Below, in pieces: positions 1-5,165 of a DNA stretch of 6,239 nucleotides. Source of the DNA: JBBRZF01 sp038236965 (GTDB taxonomy: Bacteria; Acidobacteriota; Terriglobia; Terriglobales; Acidobacteriaceae); contig JBBRZF010000191.1 of the NCBI GenBank assembly GCA_038236965.1, positions 1-6,239 of the forward strand, written 5' to 3'. Each line of letters opens with the position of its first letter. The first letter of the stretch is position 1. Below the pieces are notes generated by a model. That model saw only the letters and a list, made by a program, of their open reading frames with translations, had not been told where the DNA came from and made no database searches. Position numbers and translations under genes: made by a program.

Positions 1-2049
1 ATGGCCTTCGGCGATGATCTGGTTCAACTGGCTTGGGCCGGCAGCGGCGGTGATTCCCCGCTGCCCTGTCGCCTGCAACAGGACGTCAAGATGGTCGGCA
101 GAGATGGTTACGCCAGACCCTTTAGCGGTGACTCCGCCCGAATACCGCGCCCGACGATTGGCATCCACATATTCGAGGCGCACGGCGGTGACGACGACGG
201 GAGTGCTCTTGCCGGATTTATCGGCCTGCACGAAGACGCTGGAAACGGGTTGCTGCGCGCTGCCCATGGCGACCACTCCGCGATGAGTGCGGTCGAATTC
301 GATGGTCGGCGCTTCAATGATGTTGGAGCCCTGCCAGAGACGTGCGCCTCCGGTGTACCTGGCGACTCCGGTTGTGCGCTGCACGGTGACGGATTTCGCG
401 GTCACGTGAACCGGGTCGGATGTTGCCAGCAACGCGCCATTCGGTTCCTGCTTGAGTTCACTGTAAGTCGTCTTGACTTCGCTGTCAGCAATGGCGTCGC
501 CCGTTCGCCGATTGATGCGGACACGTTGCGCCGTCAGCGTAAGTCCGCCATCCTGCACGCGGGGCGAACCGGTGAGCGCGAAGGTCTCCTCCACTGGCGA
601 ATAGCGGGCATTGTCGGCCGTGGCGATTCGACCTGTCGCCGGACCTTTGGCGTTGGCGGCGGCAGGTTCGTTGTAATGGAAATCACCTTGCTGAATTATT
701 TCGGCAATCTGCCCGGTCGCGCCAAACTTTACGTCGAGCGAACGGCTGGTGGTGGTGCGGTCTGGCTGTCCGGGAGAGTTGGAAACCACGCGCGCATTGG
801 GCTCTCCGTGCAAGCTGTTCAGACGATTGTGGTCGAAGCCGGCGTGGAATTTTCCGGCAGTTACGATGGTGCTGTCGCGTTTGCCGCCCGCTGCGCCCAG
901 CGAGATGCGTGCCGCTCCGCTGGTCTCGGCGGCTTCGATGATTTTGCCGTTGCGAATACTGATGTCCAGCGCGTCGCTGGCGATCTCTACCGGCTGACCT
1001 TTGTTGTTTGCCGGCTGCTGCTGCAGATGGACGTCGCCGGAAGCGTGAATCTTGTCGAGATGATTTTGTGCGGCGAAGTCGAGCGCGATCTTCCTGGCCG
1101 TGCCGTTCACCGCGTTGTCGCCTGTCCCCTGGAATTGCACTCCTCCTGAAAACACGGCGGAGCGGAGGAAGTTCTTCTGCCCCATGTTCACGTCGGCGCG
1201 GGGAGCGCGAAGGCTCACCGGATTGTCCGAGCGATCATTCATGCGCACGTCGCCGGTTGCGATCACGTGGTCGATGTTGTTGTCGTCGCGCAGCATCACC
1301 GCCAGGTGATTGGCATCGATCTCCCGCGATGTCTGGGTAATCTTCGCGCCTTCCAGAACGATCTGGCGAGGTTCCTTCACCATCAGCCCGCTATGCGCTT
1401 CCACGGTGCTGGCTTGCTCTCCCGTGCTGGTGATGCGCACTTCGGACTTAAGGGCGAGCTGATTCGCGTGGGCATCATAGGTAGCGCCCTTGGCGTGTCC
1501 GCTGGCCTGCGGGATACGGAACTCGATGTCTTCGTCGGTTCGGGCGATACCCGTTTTCTGGTTGAAGACCAATCCGCTGGTCCTAAGGTGTATGGGATTC
1601 TTGAGGTCCTCGGGCGGCTTCTGGTCGGGAGTTTGCGCGCCCTCGGAATTCGCTTCCAGGTCGATGTGTACTTCGCCCTTGGCCGAGACTTCTCCGGTCT
1701 TGGGGTCGTACTGGAAATCGGAACCGTAGATCTGGTCGAAGCGATCCGACTTGCGTCCGTAAAGGATGATGGAAACATCGCGCAACTCGGCGCGTCCGCC
1801 TTTTTCACCTTCTTTATATTGGACGGCCTTGGAGGCCTTGACGGTGAACAGCGTTCGCCCGCCTTCCGATTTCGAAAGCGAGAATCCTTCCGTGCTCTGC
1901 TGTATCTCAATGCCGAGTTTCTTGGGCAGGTTCTTGACCGCGCGACGGACTTCGTAGCGCGCATAGAAATAGAAGCCCACAACCACCGAAACAAGCAGGA
2001 TGGCCAGAATGGCGAACCACGTCCGCAGCCGGGAGATGTTGATTGCCAT
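1..2049 (-). CDS. lptC: LptC/OstA-family LPS export protein, long form (3' end outside window)
   Basis: Open for 683 codons from an ATG at 2049 to the window edge with no stop, so the protein is longer than seen. It starts MAINISRLRTWFAIL and has one membrane anchor at about residues 10-32 (hydrophobic, ending GFYFYARY); the rest is predicted periplasmic. What follows is a long series of beta-rich OstA/LptC-type segments with the recurring pattern 'A-x-GDV-x(n)-I-x-A' : examples are ATGDVRMND, ASGDVHLQQQ, YSGGVTAKGSG and YTGGARLWQGS. Family knowledge: LptC and LptA form the beta-jellyroll bridge that carries lipopolysaccharide from the LptBFG ABC transporter to the outer membrane. LptC of E. 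coli is about 190 residues; this protein is more than three times longer and probably joins an LptC-like front to LptA/OstA-like repeats. The start is the only ATG after an in-frame TGA upstream, but no Shine-Dalgarno sequence precedes it. An lptB-like ATPase gene would be expected just beyond the left edge (inference). Confidence 0.82.
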   Translation of the reverse strand, partial: MAINISRLRTWFAILAILLVSVVVGFYFYARYEVRRAVKNLPKKLGIEIQQSTEGFSLSKSEGGRTLFTVKASKAVQYKEGEKGGRAELRDVSIILYGRKSDRFDQIYGSDFQYDPKTGEVSAKGEVHIDLEANSEGAQTPDQKPPEDLKNPIHLRTSGLVFNQKTGIARTDEDIEFRIPQASGHAKGATYDAHANQLALKSEVRITSTGEQASTVEAHSGLMVKEPRQIVLEGAKITQTSREIDANHLAVMLRDDNNIDHVIATGDVRMNDRSDNPVSLRAPRADVNMGQKNFLRSAVFSGGVQFQGTGDNAVNGTARKIALDFAAQNHLDKIHASGDVHLQQQPANNKGQPVEIASDALDISIRNGKIIEAAETSGAARISLGAAGGKRDSTIVTAGKFHAGFDHNRLNSLHGEPNARVVSNSPGQPDRTTTSRSLDVKFGATGQIAEIIQQGDFHYNEPAAANAKGPATGRIATADNARYSPVEETFALTGSPRVQDGGLTLTAQRVRINRRTGDAIADSEVKTTYSELKQEPNGALLATSDPVHVTAKSVTVQRTTGVARYTGGARLWQGSNIIEAPTIEFDRTHRGVVAMGSAQQPVSSVFVQADKSGKSTPVVVTAVRLEYVDANRRARYSGGVTAKGSGVTISADHLDVLLQATGQRGITAAAGPSQLNQIIAEGH

Positions 2050-2090
2050 GAAGTTTGATTCTACGACATAGAACCAAGATCAAGAGATTG

Positions 2091-2257
2091 AACCACAAAG
2101 GACACAAAGTATCACGAAGGTACCGGGAGGAAAATCAAGGTAAGCGTCGCCGGATATTGACTGTAACGAATAGAGCCGTCCAGAACTCGAAAGGCGCAGG
2201 GATTGATGTCCTTTGTGCGCCTTTGTGTCCTTTGCGTCCTTTGCGTCCTTTTTGGTG
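2091..2257. repeat. Imperfect inverted-repeat intergenic element
   Basis: The left arm at 2091-2120 is rich in CAAAGGACACAAAG. The right arm at 2208-2257 holds its complement; the exact 14-nt pairing is 2096-2109 with 2221-2234. The right arm is itself a run of five degenerate 9-bp units (TCCTTTGTG/TCCTTTGCG type) at 2209-2217, 2219-2227, 2228-2236, 2237-2245 and 2246-2254. The arms enclose about 87 bp of unique sequence with no convincing gene. This layout resembles the short 'CACAAAGGACAC' hairpin repeats that occur between genes in many Acidobacteriota and other soil bacteria (recalled, not searched). It occupies most of the gap between the decayed exporter and the lptC-like gene. It could fold in RNA and act as an attenuator or terminator, or be a MITE-like mobile repeat; neither is shown here. 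Confidence 0.6.
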
Positions 2258-2270
2258 CAAGGGTGTCCCG

Positions 2271-2550
2271 CTAGCTGTACTCCCACTTGCGCGCGAAGCG
2301 GCGCGCAACGGCAAAGAAAATCATCGTCGCCGAGGCCAGTACCAGCACTTGCGGCCAGAGATGCGAGATGGGTTCTTCGCGCCAGAAGACCTTGAGGAAT
2401 CCGTCCAAGGCCCAGGCGTTGAAGGTGATGAGGCCGACCTTTTGCAGCGTAGCCGACATGGGAATGTTGGTCTTCAAAGTAGAGCTGCTCCAGCATCTGC
2501 TGGGTTTCTACACGCGAGGCCGCGGCCAGCATCAATCCGAAGGCCGAGGC
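2271..2550 (-). pseudogene. ABC-2 type transporter permease, C-terminal remnants
   Basis: Only scraps of an ABC-2 permease survive. The clear piece ends at a TAG at 2271-2273 and reads KVGLITFNAWALDGFLKVFW followed by a hydrophobic stretch (PQVLVLASATMIFFAVARR) and a basic end (FARKWEYS). That is the usual end of ABC-2/DrrB-like permeases: an amphipathic 'NAWALDGF' segment, then the last membrane helix. A second piece in another minus frame at about 2550-2487 reads SAFGLMLAAASRVETQQ, matching the helix-plus-'RTETQ' loop that normally comes about 30 residues earlier. The frame breaks between the two (an in-frame TAG lies just upstream of the last piece), and the N-terminal 200-300 residues expected of such a permease are missing altogether. 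The neighbour upstream is the matching ATPase, so this is the wreck of an ATPase-permease operon. Frame and remnant limits are approximate. Confidence 0.7.
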
Positions 2551-2606
2551 GCGCGCGCAACAGAGCGCGCTGGCCACGCTCATCATCCTCATCATGTCGG
2601 CGTGGC

Positions 2607-2725
2607 GCGCCGCCTCCACCCGAAGCGTTCCTCTGGCTTCAATCCCGCAAAGCCAAAGTGTCCGACGCAACCGCGCAATTCACCATCACCGAACCGGCGC
2701 GCGAAGTCGCGGAAATCCTCGGCGC
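2607..2725 (+). other. Probable inverted segment encoding the ATPase C-terminus
   Basis: On the plus strand this stretch reads APPPPEAFLWLQSRKAKV and then SDATAQFTITEPAREVAEIL, with natural high-GC3 codons (GCC, ACC, ATC, GTC, CTC). It looks like the C-terminal beta-strand/helix region of a DrrA-type ATPase, which is exactly what the minus-strand ATPase next door lacks. The segment is bounded by GCGCCG at 2607-2612 and CGGCGC at 2720-2725, a 6-bp inverted repeat. Flipping the segment about these bases joins the ATPase reading ELLVTF directly to APPPPEAF in the same frame (both copies read GCG CCG as Ala-Pro). The resemblance to the family is from memory. The 6-bp repeat alone could be chance in GC-rich DNA, but the restored frame and the correct domain position together make an inversion the best explanation. 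Confidence 0.55.
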
Positions 2726-3472
2726 AAAAGTCACCAGTAATTCGCGGCTGCTGCCGAAAGAAGCGCGCACCAGTTCTTCCGCGCTGTCGTTGGCGATGAC
2801 GCGCCCGTGATCGATGATGGCGATGCGGTCGCACAGGCGCTCCGCCTCTTCCATGTAATGCGTGGTGTAGATCATCGACATGCCCTGCGAGCGAAGTCCG
2901 GCGATCATGTCGTAGATACGTTCGCGCGATTGCGGATCGACGCCGACGGTGGGCTCGTCCATCAGGACGATCTGCGGATGATGAATCAACCCGGCGGCCA
3001 TGTTGAGGCGTCGCTTCATGCCGCCGGAAAGCTTGCCGACTGGCTCTTTGCGACGCTCGTTGAGCGCTGCCCAATCGAGACACCAATCGATTCCCTCGCG
3101 CAGCTTTGCTCCGCGCAGCCCGAGGAATTGCCCAAACGTGGAGAGATTTTCTTCCGGCGTGAGTTTGGGATAAAGCGCGAGGTCCTGCGGTACATATCCG
3201 AGCGCGACGCGTGCCTCTTCCGACCCGGCCTTGGCGCCATTGATGCTCACGGAGCCGGAGCCGAGACGCACGCGTCCGACGAGACTGCGCAGCAGCGTTG
3301 ATTTTCCCGCGCCGTTGGGCCCGAGTAGTCCGAGAAATTCTCCGCGACGGAGTTCCAGCGAGACTCCGGCAAGCGCCTGCGTCTCACCAAATCTCTTGAC
3401 GGCCTGCTCCACCGCTATCGCGGGACGCGCCTCCGCCTCCGCTTGCTCAAGTTGCCTGGTTGGAGTGTTCAC
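2639..3472 (-). CDS. ABC-2 type exporter ATP-binding protein, C-terminus altered
   Basis: A 277-residue ABC ATPase of the DrrA/CcmA type that would energise export of a lipid, drug or polysaccharide through a membrane partner. All nucleotide-binding motifs are present: Walker A GPNGAGKST at 51-59, Q-loop Gln96, signature LSGGM at 148-152, Walker B IVLMDEP at 168-174, and the switch His205 in TTHYMEEA. The start is GTG at 3470-3472, supported by AGGAG at 3477-3481 (4-nt spacing). The first 18 residues are a polar leader. The family norm is about 300-320 residues. After residue 250 the reading (RISATSRAG... ending LALRD) does not resemble the usual C-terminal domain, and the frame hits TGA at 2639-2641. 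A local inversion at that point probably replaced the true tail. Its permease partner downstream is a pseudogene, so the ATPase is probably no longer functional as an exporter, though its core is undamaged and the decay may be recent. Confidence 0.85.
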   Translation of the reverse strand: MNTPTRQLEQAEAEARPAIAVEQAVKRFGETQALAGVSLELRRGEFLGLLGPNGAGKSTLLRSLVGRVRLGSGSVSINGAKAGSEEARVALGYVPQDLALYPKLTPEENLSTFGQFLGLRGAKLREGIDWCLDWAALNERRKEPVGKLSGGMKRRLNMAAGLIHHPQIVLMDEPTVGVDPQSRERIYDMIAGLRSQGMSMIYTTHYMEEAERLCDRIAIIDHGRVIANDSAEELVRASFGSSRELLVTFAPRISATSRAGSVMVNCAVASDTLALRD

Positions 3473-3476
3473 GGAT

Positions 3477-3481
3477 CTCCT
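3477..3481 (-). promoter_or_regulatory. Shine-Dalgarno site for the ABC ATPase GTG start
   Basis: AGGAG reads toward the GTG at 3472 with four bases between. It decides the non-ATG start. Further upstream on the same strand TAGAAT at 3507-3512 is a possible -10 hexamer, but no good -35 is seen, so the promoter itself is not called. Confidence 0.6.
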
Positions 3482-3570
3482 AAAACTTTCAGGATTTCGA
3501 GTCGCGATTCTACACCGCTGCTATGAGACGAAGCTACGAAAGGAAAGTGAGGAAAGTTCCTGCAGAATCG

Positions 3571-4140
3571 CTATTTGCTTTTCAGAATCAATGTGCCGGC
3601 AACCATGTCGTGCAACGCCTGGCGGCGTTTGCTGAAGGCTGCGATGAAGAATCCGACGAAGAGCGCGAAGGTGGAAAGGAATTTGGCGAAGTATCGTCCG
3701 GTAGCCTGACCGAAGGAAATGCGTTCGCCGAACAGGTTCGTCACCTTCAGGCCCATCCAGTATTTGCCGAGCGTCGCCTGTCGCGACCCGCTGTTCATCC
3801 GCGCGTTATAGACCCAGTCGGAAACCGCGAAGAAGATAACGGCCGTCATGCCAGCCAGAAAACGCGCGTCTTCCCTATCGATGACCTGCCATCCGGCCAA
3901 GGTCTCCAGTATCCAGGTGAAGGCCAGCCAGCACGGCGCATACATAAGGAGAACGATGCCGATATCGATACCGCAAGCCACGAATCTTCGCCAAAGCGAG
4001 CCAAACTCCATCTTTGGCATGGGACGCACAACGGCACCCACGTGCGCTCCGAGCACGATTCCGCAAAGGTGGCAGAACTGCGCCTCCTCCAACACTTCGT
4101 GACCGCAATGTGGACATGCGAGGGTCAAGGCAACAGACAT
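3571..4140 (-). CDS. Zinc-ribbon RDD-family membrane protein
   Basis: 189 residues. The N-terminus is a zinc ribbon with two CxxC knuckles (Cys9-Cys12 in CPHC, Cys23-Cys26 in CHLC) that should hold one metal ion in the cytoplasm. After a short linker comes an RDD domain: WRRFVACGIDIGIVLL at 50-65 carries the family's Arg and first Asp (Asp59) and opens the first membrane helix (about 54-80). A second helix lies at about 94-114, then the conserved loop ATLGKYWMGLKV at 122-133, a third helix at about 153-170, and the closing motif KRRQALHDMVAGT at 171-183 with the second conserved Asp. RDD proteins are small membrane proteins of mostly unknown role; some are linked to Na+/H+ exchange. The start ATG at 4140 has no Shine-Dalgarno but sits just below a promoter-like sequence. 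The ABC ATPase gene follows on the same strand after a 98-bp gap, so co-transcription is possible but not obvious. Confidence 0.88.
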   Translation of the reverse strand: MSVALTLACPHCGHEVLEEAQFCHLCGIVLGAHVGAVVRPMPKMEFGSLWRRFVACGIDIGIVLLMYAPCWLAFTWILETLAGWQVIDREDARFLAGMTAVIFFAVSDWVYNARMNSGSRQATLGKYWMGLKVTNLFGERISFGQATGRYFAKFLSTFALFVGFFIAAFSKRRQALHDMVAGTLILKSK

Positions 4141-4151
4141 GGGGCGGGTGA

Positions 4152-4181
4152 ATAGTAAACGTCTATGGGCAACAGTGTAAA
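4152..4181 (-). promoter_or_regulatory. Candidate housekeeping promoter for the RDD gene
   Basis: On the minus strand TTTACA (4176-4181) and TACTAT (4152-4157) are separated by 18 bases, a fair match to the vegetative -35/-10 consensus. The expected transcription start at about 4145 would leave a leader of only about five bases before the ATG at 4140. That fits the absence of a Shine-Dalgarno sequence and suggests a nearly leaderless message. Confidence 0.4.
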
Positions 4182-4212
4182 GCAGAAGGATGGAACGTTT
4201 GCAACCAAACAG

Positions 4213-4276
4213 CAGTTGCCAGTCTCCAGAGGGGGAGTGCTCTCAACCGGAAACTGGCAACTGGGAACTGGCAACT
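4213..4276. repeat. Hairpin with tandem 14-mer (ACTGGCAACT type)
   Basis: The arms 4213-4227 and 4249-4263 pair at 14 of 15 positions (CAGTTGCCAG is exact against CTGGCAACTG at 4254-4263) around a 21-base loop. The right arm is followed at once by a second copy: GGAAACTGGCAACT at 4249-4262 and GGGAACTGGCAACT at 4263-4276 differ by one base. The element lies in the 145-bp spacer between the RDD and Cys-rich peptide genes, both on the minus strand. It has no run of T on either side, so a Rho-independent terminator is not supported. It looks like a dispersed intergenic repeat. Confidence 0.55.
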
Positions 4277-4285
4277 TGAGAATTC

Positions 4286-4429
4286 TTACTCCGACGACGC
4301 GCAGGTGCAGGCTTCGCCACACTGGCAGGGCGCCTGGCAATCGCACTGGATTTCGCAGACGGTGGATTCCGGGGTGGCAGCGGTGGCGGAGGGCGCGGCG
4401 GCGCAACAGGGTGCTTGAGAGTTGTTCAT
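4286..4429 (-). CDS. Small cysteine-rich metallothionein-like peptide
   Basis: 47 residues, nine of them Cys (positions 8, 9, 25, 29, 31, 35, 37, 41, 43). The C-terminal third reads CEIQCDCQAPCQCGEACTC, a run of CxC pairs every six residues, as in small metal-thiolate proteins. There is no signal peptide or membrane segment; residues 10-22 are an Ala/Pro/Ser/Thr-rich linker. The ATG at 4429 is chosen over an upstream in-frame start at 4519 because AAGGAG at 4436-4441 lies six bases before it and because the upstream extension would run through the promoter. The likely role is binding soft metals such as Cu(I), Zn(II) or Cd(II) in the cytoplasm; the metal cannot be read from the sequence. It does not match the classical SmtA/BmtA pattern, so this is a functional guess from composition and context. 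It is divergent from a sigma factor that also ends in a Cys cluster. Confidence 0.72.
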   Translation of the reverse strand: MNNSQAPCCAAAPSATAATPESTVCEIQCDCQAPCQCGEACTCASSE

Positions 4430-4435
4430 TTGTTT

Positions 4436-4441
4436 CTCCTT
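4436..4441 (-). promoter_or_regulatory. Strong Shine-Dalgarno of the Cys-rich peptide
   Basis: AAGGAG with a six-base spacer to the ATG at 4429. It is the best ribosome-binding site in the window and fixes the start of this short gene. Confidence 0.8.
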
Positions 4442-4451
4442 CAATATGGCT

Positions 4452-4477
4452 GACGGGCTACTGCGCGAAACATTACA
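4452..4477 (-). promoter_or_regulatory. Candidate ECF-sigma promoter (TGTAAT-N16-CGTC)
   Basis: On the minus strand TGTAAT at 4472-4477 is followed after exactly 16 bases by CGTC at 4452-4455. This is the usual form of ECF promoters (an AAC/AAT-type -35 with preceding TGT, and a CGTC -10). It reads into the Cys-rich peptide with an expected leader of about 15-20 bases that contains the Shine-Dalgarno site. It is the natural candidate target of the neighbouring ECF sigma factor. No equally good site was found reading toward the sigma gene. Confidence 0.55.
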
Positions 4478-4530
4478 GTCGGGGCGAAAATAGTTCAGCG
4501 CCAGTTCGACGAGGCTCATCTTTAAGAAGT

Positions 4531-5094
4531 GTGGAAAACATAGAGCAGACTCCAGAGCATATCTCCGGCGAAGCCTTGCAGCGGTTGCTGGCCGACCGCC
4601 GACAGTTCATCTCATTCGTCGAACGCCGCGTGAACTCCCGCGAGATGGCCGAAGACATCGTGCAGACGGCGTTCGTAAAGAGCATCGAACGCGGCAAAAC
4701 ATTGCGCGATAACGAAAGCGCGGTGGCCTGGTTCTATCGCATGCTGCGCAATGCCGTCATCGACCACTACCGCCACAACGAGGTCCACTCCCGCGCCATG
4801 GAAGAGTGGGTGAAGGAATTGGAGTCGCAAGAGATTCCCAGCCCAGACACGCGCAATGAAGTCTGCGCCTGCATCATGCGATTGATGAAAGAACTGAAAC
4901 CGGAATACCGCGATGCCCTGCAAAAGGTGGATGTGGAGGAAGAAGCGGTCAGCGAGTTTGCGAAGGCCGCAAGCATCTCCGCAAACAATGCGGCAGTGCG
5001 CGTCCATCGCGCGCGCGAGGCCCTGCGCAAACAGGTGAAGGTTACGTGCGGAACCTGCGCGGAACACGGGTGCGTGGATTGCCGCTGTGGGTAA
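4531..5094 (+). CDS. ECF sigma factor with cysteine-rich C-terminal tail
   Basis: 187 residues from a GTG at 4531. Region 2 spans about residues 22-85: RRQFISFVERRV, then AEDIVQTAFVK at 40-50 and WFYRMLRNAVIDHYR at 67-81, the core-binding and -10-recognition helices. Region 4 spans about 112-168, with KPEYRDAL at 123-130 and the DNA-reading helix ISANNAAVRVHRAREAL at 149-165. The tail TCGTCAEHGCVDCRCG holds five Cys (173, 176, 181, 184, 186) and one His; a further CxC (112, 114) sits at the start of region 4. Cys-tailed ECF factors such as CorE of Myxococcus sense metal directly through this tail with no anti-sigma factor, and none is encoded beside this gene. The open frame runs further upstream to 4165, but that part crosses the Cys-rich gene and reads as Arg-rich shadow sequence. 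The Shine-Dalgarno site before the GTG is weak. The metal or redox signal is an inference. Confidence 0.88.
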   Translation: MENIEQTPEHISGEALQRLLADRRQFISFVERRVNSREMAEDIVQTAFVKSIERGKTLRDNESAVAWFYRMLRNAVIDHYRHNEVHSRAMEEWVKELESQEIPSPDTRNEVCACIMRLMKELKPEYRDALQKVDVEEEAVSEFAKAASISANNAAVRVHRAREALRKQVKVTCGTCAEHGCVDCRCG

Positions 5095-5118
5095 ACCCAC
5101 GTTGCGACCACAGAGAGT

Positions 5119-5159
5119 GTTCCGCAGCACCCTGCTTCGGCAGCGGCTTCGGAACTTTT
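5119..5159 (+). terminator. Probable Rho-independent terminator of the sigma gene
   Basis: GTTCCG (5119-5124) pairs with CGGAAC (5150-5155), and inside it CTGC-TTCG-GCAG (5132-5143) forms a second stem closed by the very stable C(UUCG)G tetraloop. TTTT follows at 5156-5159. It begins 24 bases after the sigma stop codon. The internal bulges and short T run lower confidence. The opposite strand has no T run, so it would not serve the converging permease gene as a classical terminator. Confidence 0.5.
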
Positions 5160-5165
5160 GAGCCT

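Noticed and set aside
1..1149. Long plus-strand open frame (382 codons) at the left edge
   Set aside because: It is the exact antisense of the lptC-like gene, is open only because that gene avoids certain codons, and its translation (Gly/Arg/Val-rich, no domains) resembles nothing.
1267..2058. Plus-strand open frame of 263 codons
   Set aside because: Antisense shadow of the same lptC-like gene; the minus reading has a membrane anchor and repeated OstA motifs, the plus reading has neither.
2592..3086. Minus-strand frame of 164 codons overlapping the ATPase, giving FRDFARRFGDGELRG in the damaged part
   Set aside because: Considered as a frameshifted ATPase tail. Most of it is out of frame with clear ATPase motifs, and the un-inverted plus-strand reading fits the domain and the frame better. 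A frameshift remains the main alternative to the inversion.
3520..3570. Possible terminator between the RDD and ABC genes
   Set aside because: There are short palindromes (CTGCAG, GGAAC-type) and a direct GGAAAGT repeat, but no convincing stem with a T run on the minus strand.
3523..4155. Plus-strand frame of 210 codons over the RDD gene
   Set aside because: Antisense of a clear zinc-ribbon RDD protein; hydrophilic and without recognisable motifs.
4430..4519. Thirty-residue N-terminal extension of the Cys-rich peptide
   Set aside because: It would be coded by the promoter region, while the ATG at 4429 has an excellent ribosome-binding site.
4165..4530. N-terminal extension of the sigma-factor frame
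   Set aside because: It crosses the hairpin repeat, the whole Cys-rich gene and its promoter, and reads as Arg-rich sequence; the sigma domain begins only after 4531.
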